Assembly: GCA_019633425.1 (NCBI GenBank)
Contig: WSUB01000003.1
Coordinates: 499,480-563,479 of the forward strand
DNA: 64,000 bases
Direction: 5' to 3'
Source of the DNA: Tulasnella sp. 424
Lineage: Eukaryota; Basidiomycota; Agaricomycetes; Cantharellales; Tulasnellaceae
Shown: positions 44,546 through 55,651 of the stretch, piece by piece
Position numbering within the stretch: the stretch's first letter is position 1
How the letters are laid out: each line of letters opens with the position of its first letter
The notes under the pieces: model-generated
What the model was told of the DNA's origin: nothing
What the model saw: the letters and a program-made list of their open reading frames with translations, nothing else
Database searches by the model: none
Translations under genes and position numbers: made by a program

Positions 44546-46609
44546 CGATGGAAAGTCCCCTCAATAATTTCGGCGTAGGAACCTGGGTCACAACTTTGAT
44601 GATCGGGCGTCAAGAGGTTTAGACCGAGTCTACGTGTAAAAGATTATTGGTTGCGCTTCCTGCTGTTGCTCCTAATGGAAATAAAGAGAATTTGTAAACG
44701 TAGTACTATAGCGACGAGAATCCGTCGGCGAAGCTCGGTGTTGACAAGCGAGAGTGTATTACCGAAAGCGGTTCTCCCTAACTGGCGTCAACGCGCCACA
44801 GCTAGGAGGTCCCGATACTCGGGACTCCGAAAGACGGGGACCTTATTTGACAGTTCGCCCGGCGGGAGCTCGGCTTCCCATGCTAGTCTAAAAAACCCGT
44901 GTATAAGCAAAGTCAGGCATTGTGTGGCGGATACGAGTTAGGACGAATCGGCAACTAAATACCAAAATTGTGCTATTGTTGCCGTTCCCATATACAGGAC
45001 AGAAAAAGACATTTTTCACAAAAAAAAATACAAAATGCAGGAACCTGCCTAATGGGGCAGATGACCTGCCAAATGGGGTAGTTTCAAGGGTCTTTACCAT
45101 CCAGATCCCATTCATATTTGGGGCTGCGATATGTCTTTTTCTGCCTTGTATATAATACTTCGAGGAGGGGGAACAAGAGCCTGCTTCTGTGGGCGCATGG
45201 TCGAGAGGTCATGATGGGACTACGGCGAAATGACCCGAGGATGTTCTCAATACCAGAAGCGGGCGAGAATGAATTCTCAGTGGAAGGTCTCGGCGTAGTT
45301 CTCGACGCCGTGATGCCACGGTGGGAATTGGGGCTGACGCTTAGAAAAGGAGGTACAAGGGTAAAGTCTGAAAAATAATGCTCCGGAAGATCTGTGGTTC
45401 GTGAGGCGATGGCTCAAGAATCTGTGGTTCTAGACCCCCGATCGAGTGTAGGCGAAGCCGAAGCCAAAGAGCTGTTCATTGTCAACGAATTGTCCTGGAA
45501 AGGAGCTTGCCCGCTAGGTATCACTGCCGAGAAAAGAAAAAAGCATCTGAGAGAAATGACCTATATCAAGATACCTGCACGAAGGACAAGGCTTAATCAG
45601 GCGGTTAAGAGGCAAGGCCGGCCCGTCGACGAGCGAGAGTATCATACCAAGAGCGATTCTCCCTGAACTGGCGTCGGGACCAGAGCCTGCGAAACCGGTA
45701 AATAGGATTAGGGAAAGTGTCTTAGAGCGTGATGGTCTACAGGTAACAGCTACGAGAATCCGATACTCGGAATTCTGGATTGAGTATCTCAAGTACTGGG
45801 GCTTACTGGCAGGTCGCCCCACAGCCGCGCGGCTTCCCGGAGGTTTAAGGAACCGGCGAGGCGACGAACTCACGTGTTCAAGACTTAGGTGGTGAATGCG
45901 GACTTTGAAGAACCGGCGACTAAATTTCACATCGCGTTAGCAGAGACCTTTCTCTCTTCAACCGTTACTGGTCGCTGATTGCCGGGGGGAAATAGTTCTA
46001 GCTTATAAGTAATGTTCTCTCTAGAATAGTCATGTTTTGATGTGAAAGCCTGATAAGTTGCAGGCCTTTAGCACGAGCAGCTTTCCGCGTGCCCGCCTCC
46101 GATTAGCATGAGAATTTTTTCCCCCCGATCAATATCCTCGAAATTCGCTTTGGGGCCAACGCTGTTACAGTAACCTTGATTGGTAGAGATGAAACTTGAT
46201 TGCCCGAAATTCTCTTAAAGGAGTTTGGCTGGAGGCAGGTCGACCATTTGGGTGCCTCATTCCCCCGCTCAGTACCCGCTGACTACGACTCATCCCCCAA
46301 GACCCAAACTTCGCTAGCTATCATAAGACATAAACCTTAGAGAACATAGAACACGACCAAACGAGCGACTTGGTAAAACAGCGTGGTGTACTGGCAATCC
46401 GGGGAACTATCACAAGCTATTATCGTTCGAATGATTCGATCAGTGAAGCAAGCACTCATCAACCTATCCGACCACGTCAGCATCTCAGGTAAACTCTCCC
46501 AACCCTCTACACAATCCCAACGGCGAGAAACAGTCAAAAAGCTTAGTTCAACTTCTTTGCTGCCGGAGAGGTGATTCTTCTTGTGCTTCTACGGCTTCAA
46601 ATTTAATTG

Positions 46610-47065
46610 TCAAACCTGTTCGGTTTGATCGGCTGGACGGGGGTCCCCCGGGCTTACGAAGCCATTTGAGAAAATAGATCCAAATGTCCTCGGGGAGTAC
46701 TGGGGTGGTCCTGGTGTATACGGTGGTAAAGGTGTTTGGACAACAGGCACAGAGGAGTGATTGGCGGGGGTGATTCTCGAGGGAATTCCTCCTAGCCGGC
46801 GTCTGCTCCGAGGCGGAGCTTCGTTTGGCTCTGTCATTCCAATCCTTAAAGGCCAGCATTGCAATAGATATTTTGCGACGCGCATCAGGCCTTGAACTCG
46901 TCGTCCCGCTCTTTGGGCGTCTGTCTCGTCCCATATCGGATGCCCCTCTTCTCCTACAGCGTAGTTGTTTGGCGCGGTGCTAGAAGTCAGATTCGATTGC
47001 TCAGAATTGACCTCACGACGGGATTGTACCACTGAAGGATATGTATGAGAGAAACCCCTCGGCAT
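46610..47065 (-). CDS. WPL-family small protein, member 5 (151 aa)
   Basis: Minus-strand single exon. The ATG at 47065 (MPRGFSHTYPSVVQ) is chosen over an upstream in-frame ATG because it aligns with member 6 (MSSSFSHTHPPVVR) and lies about 120 bp from a TATATAAG element at 47186-47193. Core: HPIWDETDAQRAGRRVQGL followed by MRVAKYLLQCWPLRI. Then RRRLGGIPSRI, a Pro-rich run with two PPxY-type motifs (LPPY, PPQY) in LPPYTPGPPQYSP, and a tail ending TEQV. It is the direct counterpart of member 6 within the tandem duplication. No transmembrane prediction beyond the moderately hydrophobic core helix; function unknown. Confidence 0.6.
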   Translation of the reverse strand: MPRGFSHTYPSVVQSRREVNSEQSNLTSSTAPNNYAVGEEGHPIWDETDAQRAGRRVQGLMRVAKYLLQCWPLRIGMTEPNEAPPRSRRRLGGIPSRITPANHSSVPVVQTPLPPYTPGPPQYSPRTFGSIFSNGFVSPGDPRPADQTEQV

Positions 47066-48724
47066 TTTGGGTGGATTTTGTTGGGGGGTAGGGTGGGGGT
47101 GGAGATTGGTGAGAAGGCCTGTCGGGAGACGAGTTTGGGTGTCTTGGGAATCGACGACGCTGTATATTGTTTGAAATTTCTCCTGCTTATATGTGCTCGA
47201 CTGCTCGCATTTTCCAGTCTCGTTCAAATCTCGGTGTCACGGGCGCGGGTGCTGGTCATGGTGCTGGTTGTTTCACGGCCTCCTGCCACCCACGCCCCAA
47301 CCAGCTTGACTACCATCCGGAGAAGCAGTTGTCGGTGGACAGGGAAAGAGCTGAAACAATGGCAACAGTAATATGTTTCAAGATCAATCGTTTTATCTGT
47401 GACTCGCCGTACCGCAGAGAAGATGAAGTCACCTCTATCGCTTTCGCACTGAGGACGCTGTATGTGAACTTGATTAGCTTGAGGTCGAACACACCGACTC
47501 GCGCAAACGTGGTTTGCATCCGGTGCCTGCACCCGCGCCTGAGACCCTCATCCAAACCGCAACGACTGAAGATATTTGCTTGTTATCCCGGAAAACCCCA
47601 ATGCTGGATAGCGCCCTGCAGCCCGCTCAACGTACACTCACGTCCCTGATGAAATGGAATCCCACCAGAAGAGTCGCTAAGACAGATTGGTGCTGGGCTT
47701 CCTTGCATCGATTAATGATAAATATTCTATTTTGGGGGAAGGCGGAACTCGTATTTGCCTTTTTCGACCGTGGAACGTGGTACGTACCGCCCCCACGACT
47801 GTCTCGCCCGAACTCTAACCTTTTACGTCTTCTCGCACGACCTTACCGGTTCAGCGAGCTCAAGAGAATCTCAAGTGTGCAATCTCATGGCGCAGAGGAC
47901 ATCTGTTCGTTTGAGGATCACTTGACCCCCTGTACCTGATAACACGAATATTGGTCATTCGTAACTCTGGGAATCAATCTACAACTAGCGAGTACTAGTT
48001 TCGCTATCTTTCAGTGTCCATCAGCGGAAACCCTATTGATTCAGGTTCGTCTTTGCGAAATACGGCCGCATTGGGTCAGATGACCGAAGTTCGCCGGAAC
48101 TTCTAAGGCATGTACTGGACCCAAGGGTGCGGGCATACAGCCTTCCGACAGATATCGACGAGGGAGCCGCATGCAAGTATGTACGTGCTCCAAGATCCCC
48201 CGGTTGGGGGTGAGAAACTGAATCAGGTGGGGTTGAAGCTTCGGCTTGATGGGACGTGAGCTGGAATCTTCGAATGGAGCGGATATGTTTTCCCCCTAGT
48301 TTCAGATCAATAGGATACAGAGTCATGGTGACAGAAGTGCCATCGCCATAACCATGAGACAGCTGCTGAGATTCTCACTGGTCGATTGTCAGTGCACTTA
48401 GAGCCCGGGAAAGGCGGGATACGGTTACGCACCAGACAGATGAAACTTAACCACGTGTCTCTAACAAGCCACACGGGCAGGCCGTCTTTTTTTTCAAATG
48501 GAAAAGAATCTCATGAATCTCATGAATCTGACCACGGTGGAAGTGCGTGTGTTCCCTCAAAGTCAAATCCATCGTCTTCCATGAGACAGACTAAGGACTA
48601 AGGAGCTTGAATTCTGCTCGCAGATAGCAAGGCCTCCGCGACCTCACTATACGCTAAAAACTCAGAAGAAGATATACGGTCAAATGCTCGTATTCACTTT
48701 GTGTCTTTTCTCTTAGGTTCACAC
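47066..48724. other. Unit A non-genic part
   Basis: Carries the promoter of member 5 and blocks shared with 51.3-52.9 kb. One stretch (about 48040-48170, FAKYGRIG...SSPELLRHVLDP) is open here and in unit B, and a minus-strand stretch (KLGGKHIRS..RF.LTSH, about 48300-48240) is similar in both units. However, flanking frames contain stops in one or other unit, so I do not call genes. Confidence 0.4.
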
Positions 48725-48772
48725 GTAAGCCCCCGCTCCGGAGGCGGAGCACCTTCGCTAGAAGGGGCTTAC
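48725..48772. repeat. Nested inverted repeat
   Basis: Outer arms GTAAGCCCC (48725-48733) and GGGGCTTAC (48764-48772), with an inner hairpin GCTCCG (48735-48740) / CGGAGC (48745-48750). A related GGGGCTTAC lies near 49138-49146. Confidence 0.6.
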
Positions 48773-49214
48773 GACAAAGTGCGCGCGTTGAGGGGGTGAC
48801 TTCCTAGCCCTTTTCCTCCCTCACCACTCCGGAGATACAACTCACTTCATTAGTACGAACTGTATCATAACTATTTTCCGGCATTCCTGCCAATTACGCT
48901 GGTGGCACGAGCCAGGATGAAGGTGAGAGCCTTGCACCAAGGAGCCGCCTACTCCCTCCGGCAAACTTTCCACGATAGCCCTTCCCCCGAACATAACACT
49001 ATGGGGCAGAGCGCGGATCTGGGTACTATACTACTACACAGACTACCATGTGAATTTTCGTGATACCACGTTTCGTATATAGGGAGCTATCGTGAATACA
49101 AGGTCGTCGAGACGGAGGAGCTTGCACCGGAGCTAAGGGGCTTACATCCGTGAGCCTATTTTCTTTCACTCGTCCGTGTTGCTCGTGTTGTTGGCACAAA
49201 AAGGGGTATCGGGT

Positions 49215-49380
49215 ATAGTGTATATAGCCGACGACCATCAGCCGGGATCGCAATCTGCACCATTGTGATTTCCATCCTTTGCTAACCACCCTCGTCTTGA
49301 TCCCTCCATCGTACTCCTTTGATGTCATTCATCGCTCTCGTTTCCGGCGCAGACTGCGGTCCGGTCAATGCGCTGTCTCG
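49215..49380 (+). pseudogene. PEX5: Truncated PEX5 promoter and first exon
   Basis: 49215-49321 matches the PEX5 upstream region (GTAGCCGACGACCATCAG, GATTTCCATCCTT, CACCCTCGTCTT). From 49322 the start codon and about 18 codons of PEX5 follow with one substitution (MSFIALVSGADCGPVNALS versus MSFNAL...). Homology ends abruptly at about 49377, where the sequence joins the left end of duplication unit B. It therefore marks the duplication junction and has no downstream PEX5 coding sequence. Confidence 0.85.
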
Positions 49381-49710
49381 AAAAGAACATCGTCCGCCTG
49401 CTTTGCTGTAGTGAAAAATCGAGTCCGGGAGAAAAGGTAGGAGGCTCAGTCAAGTTATTAAGCGACGATGAGGATCTACCTTGCTCTTTGGCGGGCACCG
49501 ATGCCTTTCTCGCTGGGCGGTCTGGCCCGGCGGTTCCTGAGTGAGAGGTACGCACCAAGAAGATATCGCAAGATTCACCCCAACCGTGTTCTCCTGCTCT
49601 GGAACAAGGCTCCACAGAAATAGCGTTCTCGATCAAAACCACGTGCAAGTGGTCACCCTTCACGAACCTTGACCACGCCGTAACTGCACGGAACGCGTTC
49701 CTTCCTAAGA

Positions 49711-49725
49711 TTTTTATATATAGGC
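49711..49725 (-). promoter_or_regulatory. Duplicated TATA-like element, unit B
   Basis: Minus strand TATATATAAAAATC with a CACGTG palindrome about 75 bp downstream, as in unit A at 44523-44545. Confidence 0.35.
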
Positions 49726-50735
49726 ATGGGCCCAACAGAAGTCCCTCGACAAGTTCAGCGTCAGAATCTGAGGCAAATTTGATGACCTGCGTGATATGTT
49801 CGGGACCTCGGCAGTCGAGGAGCTCAGATCGAGTGTGCATGCGAAAGAGCTTTATTCTATGCCTACTGCTGTCGCTTTCAGTGAAAATAAAGAGAATTTT
49901 GCAAAACCTTGTACTTTGGCAATTGGAATTCATTGGCGAAGCTTGGTGTTGACGAGCGAGAGCGTATTACTGAGAGTAAACTGGCGTCAGAACGCCTCGG
50001 GAGACTTATTCCCCCCAAAGTACGACTTCCCACGCCACTTTAAGGAAACAGGCGGGCCGGCAGAGCCAGGCACACAAGACCCATGTGGCGAATACGAACT
50101 AGGAAGCACCGGCAACTGAATAGTAAATCATGATATTGTTGCTCTTCGCGCTTCAGTAGTTAACTACATGTCATCGGATTCTCGGAAAATGCAAAGGTAA
50201 TCTGCAAGGGTCGTTCTTTCTAGCTAGAAACTAGAATACTCGTGTTTTGATGTGAAGGACTGATAGCAGGCCTTCAGGTGTTGCATCGACCTAAATCAAA
50301 AGGGATGGATTGATTATTCGGAGCACTCTTAATGGGGATTGTCGGGCTGAATCAACGGCTTCCGGGGTACCCCCGTTCTCAGCGATCCAAGTTCTAACCG
50401 CGACTCATCCCCTAAAACCTGAACTTCGCTATCATAAAGACATACACCTTAGAGAACATGCAACATAACTAAAGGAGTGACTCGGTTAAAGAACAAGATG
50501 TACTAGCAATCTCGGGAACCATCTCAAAGTGCTATTGTTCAAATGATTCGGCTGTGACGGCAGCGCTCGCCAATCCATCCAACCACGTCAGCTACATCTC
50601 AGACAAACTCTCCCAACCCTCTACATGGCTCCAACGGCTAGAGGTAGCCCAAACACTTAGTTTAACTCCATTGCCGACGGAGTGGTGATTCTTCTTGCGC
50701 TTCCCCGGGCTCTTGCAAACCTTACTGCCGCCCGG

Positions 50736-51197
50736 TCAAACTTCATCGGTCTGGCCGGCTTGGCCAGGGTCGCTCTCTTCCGAGCTTCCGAGAAAGTTTG
50801 ATAGAATATTTTCGAATGTCCCCCGGGAGTACGGGGGTGGTGGTGTATAAGGTGGTGCCGGTATCTGGACGATAGGGGCGGAAGAGTGACTAGGTCTCGA
50901 GTAGAGTCCCCTTGGAGGCCGCCTTCCCGGCTGAGAAGGGGTTGCATCGTCTTGGTCCGCCCACCCAATCCTCAGAGGCCAGTATCGTAAAAATTGTTTT
51001 ACGGTTTTCACCAGGTCTCGAACTCGTCGTTCAACTCTTTGGGTGTCCGTTTCCTCCCATATCGGATGCCCGTCGACGTCTTCTCCTACAGCGTGGTTAT
51101 TTGGTGCGGTGCCAGAGGTTGGATTCGATTGATGAAAATCCACTTCATGACGGGATCGCACGACTGGAGGATGGGTGTGGGAGAAAGAGCTGGACAT
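50736..51197 (-). CDS. WPL-family small protein, member 6 (153 aa)
   Basis: Minus-strand single exon, start MSSSFSHTHPPVVRSRHEVD. Aligns along its whole length with member 5: HPIWEETDTQRVERRVRDL, VKQFLRYWPLRI (here Y instead of C before WPL), RRPPRGLYSRP, Pro-rich APPYTPPPPYSRG with two PPxY-type motifs, and tail QTDEV. TATA (CATATAAGG, about 51312-51320) lies about 115 bp upstream. Conservation of start, core, motif region, stop and promoter spacing between duplicated members supports a real gene. No known domain. Confidence 0.6.
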   Translation of the reverse strand: MSSSFSHTHPPVVRSRHEVDFHQSNPTSGTAPNNHAVGEDVDGHPIWEETDTQRVERRVRDLVKTVKQFLRYWPLRIGWADQDDATPSQPGRRPPRGLYSRPSHSSAPIVQIPAPPYTPPPPYSRGTFENILSNFLGSSEESDPGQAGQTDEV

Positions 51198-53130
51198 GTT
51201 GGAAAGGTTTCACTGAGGATGCGACGGGGGGTGGATGGGAAGGCCTGTAGGGAGACGACTTTGGGTATCTTGAGAAGCGAAGACGCCGGACATTATTTGA
51301 CTTGTCTCTTCCTTATATGCTCAGTTACCGGCGCTCTCCAGTCTTGTGCGAGTTGGTAGTTTGGCCGTCCTTGTCCTCGGTGTCGTGGGCGCGGGTGTTG
51401 GTTGTTACATGGCCTCCTGTAACCCACGCCCACCGCTTCGACACGGCTACCATTCGGAGATACGAATGTCTAAGGTCGATTATCGCCTTCAGCTAGCATT
51501 TTTGATCGGTGGACAAGGAGAAAAGTCTGAAACAACCGTGACAGTAATGTGTTGCAAAACTACCAACTCGGTCATTACCTGTGACTCGCCTTTACCGCAA
51601 AGCAAACGAGGTCACCTCTATCTCTGGAGACGCTGTAGGAGAGCTAGCGTGAACTTTGTTAGCTTGAGGCCAAACACACCGACTCGCGCACAAACGTGAT
51701 TTGCATCCGGTGCCTGCGCCCAAATCTATTGGGGGCACGCCTGAGACGCTCATAAACACCGAACACCGCAAATACCCAAGATCTTTGATGGCTCTCCCGG
51801 AAAGCTCGATGCTGCATAACACCTTCCAGTGGCTTAAACGTACACCCTCATCCCTGTTGAAATGAAACCTCACCAGAAGGGTTGCGCCGCCAGCTTGACT
51901 TTGGGCTTCCTTGCATCAATTAATTCTATTTTGGCGGAATGCGGAACCTTGGAACGTGTTCGTACCGCCCCGACTTTCATCTTGGTCTCACCCCAATTCT
52001 AACCTTTTACGTCTTCTCGCACGACCTTACCGGCTCAGCGAACTCGAGGGGATCTCAAGCGTGTAGCCCAATAGCGCAGAGAAGATTTTGTTCATTTGAG
52101 GATCACTTGACCTTTCGTCCCTCCTGCTTTGCGACGGCATGGATATTCGCCACTCGCAAGCTTGGGAATCAATCTACGACTATCGAGTACTGGTCTCGCT
52201 ATCTTCCAACAACACCCATCGGCCCGAAACCTATTCATTTAGGTTGGTCTTTGCGAAATATAGCTGCATTGGGGCAGATTACCGAAGTTCGCCAGATCTT
52301 CTGAGGCATGTCTTGGATCCGGGTGTGCGGGTATACAACGCTTTCCAATGGATGAGGTAGCCGCATGCAAGTTAACCTACTAGCCGCTAGATGCATAGTT
52401 TCGTGGTATGTATGTTAGGTTTGTACGTACTCAAAGTTCCCGTGGCTGGGGGTGAGAAACCGGGCCAAACGAGGTGGAGCTTCGATTCGATGGGACGTGA
52501 GCCGGAATCTTGGGACGGAACGGATATGCTTTCCCCCTAGTTTCACTGCAATAGAAGAGAGAGCCGTGGTGACAGAAGGCCATTGCTATGGTCATGAAAC
52601 AATTGCTGAGATTTTCGCTACCAATTGTCAGTTCATTTCGAGCCCGGGAACGGTGGAAGACGGTTGCGCGCTAGATACTAGAAACTCAGTAGCACGTGCC
52701 TCTGCGCAAGCCACACGGGCAGGGCTGTTCTTTATTTCAAATCTCATGGATCTCATCTCAAGATCATGTTTTGATAAGTATGATGGAAGAGCGCGGCGTA
52801 GTCTTCACTAGAGTTCAATACATTAATGTCTTCCAGACAGACTGAAGGAGCTTGTGCTCGCGGATTGCAATGCCTCCGCGACCTCACCAATACTGTCGAG
52901 CGCTCGTCCTCACCTTGTGTCTTTGATCTTGCCTCTCACTCTGAGGAGCGCCGAAGCATCCATGTTTGCTCGTGATTGTCAAACCGGGGTCCGTCGGGCA
53001 TCGTGTGTAGCCGACGACCATCAGTCAGGAACACAACTCGGCAGCATTGCGATTTCCATCCTTCTGCTCACCACCCTCGTCTTTGATCCCTCCTTCGTAA
53101 CTCGACACCCACCTTACATTTACTCTTTTT
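51198..53130. other. Unit B non-genic part and PEX5 promoter
   Basis: Blocks shared with 47.1-49.3 kb. Open frames at 51939-52304 and 52452-52811 are not conserved in unit A. The last 150 bp is the PEX5 upstream region (GTAGCCGACGACCATCAG to ACATTTACTC). Confidence 0.45.
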
Positions 53131-55651
53131 ATGTCATTCAACGCTCTCGTTTCCGGCGCAGACTGCGGTCCCGTCAATGCGCTGTCCCAGATGGTCAAGC
53201 ATGCTGAGGCAGATCGCTCGCTACAGAAGGTAGGCAATTCATTTCGTTCTCTCGAACGCACGAGCGACCGTCTGACCCGCCCGTCATTTAGGATCGCGTA
53301 GGACCGTCTGCTTCCGGGTCAAGGGTCAGAATACTCTTCCAGATTGTCATCCGGACTGGGTACTCATCGAGCCGCCGTCTGAATAGCTCCAGCATCTCCC
53401 TACCTCCACTACGGCCGCTCCCAACGCCGCGGATGTCGCTATGGCTCGGCAGTTTTTCGAAGGTGGGCAGGCAGCTGCGCCTACGCCGCTCCAAAGGTTG
53501 CCATTTGCCGCACCGAATGTGCATGCCTCCGTACAAATGGGGCCTTCCCCGCAGCTTGGTGCGCCTGTTGAAACAGGAAACGCTGCTCTTCAAGACGCCT
53601 GGGCTAGAGGAGCCGTTCCGGCTCCCAATGGGTTGGCGGAAGCCTGGAATCGCGGTACTTCCTCATCACAAGCACCAGTACCCTCAGAGCTTGCTCAGGC
53701 GCGGCTGGGGATGCCCAGCATGTCTATGGGGATGGGTATGTACGGTGAGTCGCGCATCCTTCGCATTCCCAAACTAGTCGGTTTTAATTCCTGATGCTCG
53801 ATCCGAAGGAGGTTTCTCGGGGCCGCGGATGATGCCAATGTACTCGTCCTTGAATTCGGCCCAGACCAGCCATCAACCTCAGCTCGACTGGGATCAGGAA
53901 TTTTCCAAAGTGTCTGAGGAAGACGTCAAGGGGAAAGGAAAGGCCAAGGCCGATGTCGACGACCTGGAGGAAAGATTCAAGGCCCTTGCTGCCCGGGACG
54001 AGGCCCAGCGGATGGCGGAGTTCGAAGGCCACCCCGATTATATGCGTGACTTTGAGAAGTAAGGGCACCCCACTTGGCTATAACATTCGATTGTTACGCA
54101 ACTTCGGCGATTAACTGGACTGTGTTTAGGATCTGGAATCAGAGTCTCCACCCACCCTCTAAGGACCTAGAAGAAATAGCCAAATGGGAATCCGACTATC
54201 AACAGGTTCTTCAATCTCACCGCGAGGAGATCGAGGGTTTACGTGATGCAGATTTCGATTACGGAGCAGATATCCAACGAGCTTGGGAGCAGCGTTATGG
54301 TCGAGGACTCACGGCAGACATGAACGAGAGACAAGATACGGACAGGCCGTTCTTCGATCCTCTTGGTGTCCCGAACCTTCCTGAGTATACTTTTGGTACG
54401 TCTCCCCTTGACGTCGGATATATCAGCAAGCGTGAGCGTGCATTCACTTGGGGCTTTCTTCCTGCCACGCAGAACAAAACAACCCGAACTTGGCCGCTCC
54501 TCAAGGGACCCTTCTAGCCCGAGCGAAGGAATACCTTGCAAATAACGGCTTGTTATCGGAAGCTGCGTTGATGTTGGAAGCTGCAATTCAGAAAGGCGAG
54601 CTGGGTGAAGGAGGATACGAGACGTGGATTCTGCTTGGCGAAACGAGGAGCATGGATGAACGGGAAGATCTCGGCCTCTTGGCTCTGCGACAAGGTGTCA
54701 AAATTGCCAAAGAAGCGGGAGCCGTGGGCCCAGGCATGCTGGTATGCTCGCAAGGATTTTTGGACAGCACTTTGGGAGAGCTGCTGGCTGACTTCTTCTC
54801 CTCCAGTCACTGGCTGTGTCTTATACGAACGAATCCTATGAGACAGCTGCGAACGTCACTCTCAGAGATTGGCTTGTGGCCAGGTATCCCGACGCGCCTC
54901 TAGAACAGATCAAGTCACCCTGGCATGGTCGCCAGGTCATCACAAACGCCTTCTTGTCGGTCGCTCAAAGATTACACGCGGAAGGGAAGAACGATCCGGA
55001 CGTGCAAGTTGGTCTTGGTATCTTGTACTATACCGAGAACGCGTACGACAAAGCGAAAGATTGTTTCGAAAGTGCACTCTGGGCACGACCCGATGTAAGT
55101 CGAAGAAGTCCGCAGGTACCAGATATCTCCTAACGTGTTTGCTATCCTTTAGGATTACCTGCTCTGGAACAGGTTGGGTTCTTGCCTGTCGAATGGATCT
55201 AAACCAGAGGAAGCTCTAAACGTCTATCGCGAGGCTCTTCGGCTTCGTCCTACCTACACCAGAGCCATCTTTAACGTTGGTGTAGCCTGTATGTACTTCT
55301 ATGAACTAGGCTGCAAGATGATTTGGGTCACTGACTTTTGGAATCACGCTTAGGTCTCAACATTGGAGCCCATAAAGAAGCAGCGGAGCACTTCCTCTCA
55401 GCACTCTCTAGCCAGAAGACCACTAGCGGTGGAGTTCCTCCGCCCGACTTGAACGCAGACAAGAGTGAGCAACTTTGGAAGACACTGCGAAAGGCCTTTG
55501 AATCAATGGTGCGTGCAGCTTCGACGTTCTGTTCTTGTGGAGTCTCCTTTGACACTTCCTCGGCGACCTCTCACAGGGTCGGCAAGATCTTGTCGACTTA
55601 ACGAATAAGGGGGATGTTGAAGTATTTAGATCCCAGGGATTCGATTTCTAG
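53131..55651 (+). CDS. PEX5: PEX5, peroxisomal targeting signal 1 receptor
   Basis: Cycling import receptor that binds C-terminal SKL-type signals in the cytosol and docks at the peroxisome. About ten exons and about 640 residues. N-terminus MSFNALVSGADCGPVNALSQ carries the conserved Cys12 used for monoubiquitination and recycling, then DRSLQKDR, LQHLP and MARQFFEGG. Disordered part has WARGA and WNRGT, and one clear WxxxF docking motif (WDQEF). EEDVKGKGKAK and HPDYMRDFEK follow, then WNQSLHPPSKD and YTFEQNNPNL. TPR repeats begin at ARAKEYLANNGLLSEAALMLEAAIQ and include the long linker SLAVSYTNESYE...LRDWLVARYP and the C-terminal TPRs VGLGILYYTENAYDKAKDCFESAL, LWNRLGSCLSNGSKPEEALNVYREAL, FNVGVACLNIGAHKEAAEHFLSAL. 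A small intron (GTCAGA...GAATAG) after SGSR is needed to keep frame. Its promoter and first exon are duplicated at 49.2-49.4 kb. Confidence 0.95.

Larger units (their letters stand above)
44158..49377. repeat. Tandem duplication, left unit (A)
   Basis: About 5.2 kb that matches 49388-53185 in the same orientation and order: a TATA/CACGTG block, a sub-repeat with TGTTGACAAGCGAGAG, a WPL gene with its 3' flank and promoter, a block with TTTGCGAAATA and CTTCTAAGG(CA)TG, the CCCCCTAGTTTC block, and finally the upstream region and first codons of PEX5. Unit A carries about 1 kb extra (45.0-45.9 kb) derived from internal re-duplication. Identity is uneven, with many indels, so the event is not recent. 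Confidence 0.8.
49388..53185. repeat. Tandem duplication, right unit (B)
   Basis: Counterpart of 44158-49377. It starts at CGTCCGCCTG after the truncated PEX5 exon and ends within the intact PEX5 gene. It contains WPL member 6 (50736-51197). It is shorter than unit A because it lacks the internal re-duplication at 45.0-45.9 kb. Confidence 0.8.

Noticed and set aside
49325..49933. Minus-strand open frame of 202 codons
   Set aside because: Its C-terminal part is the antisense of the truncated PEX5 exon, and the corresponding frame in duplication unit A is interrupted; not conserved.
51939..52811. Plus-strand open frames of 121 and 119 codons in duplication unit B
   Set aside because: The matching region in unit A (47.9-48.6 kb) contains stops and frameshifts, so coding conservation is not supported.
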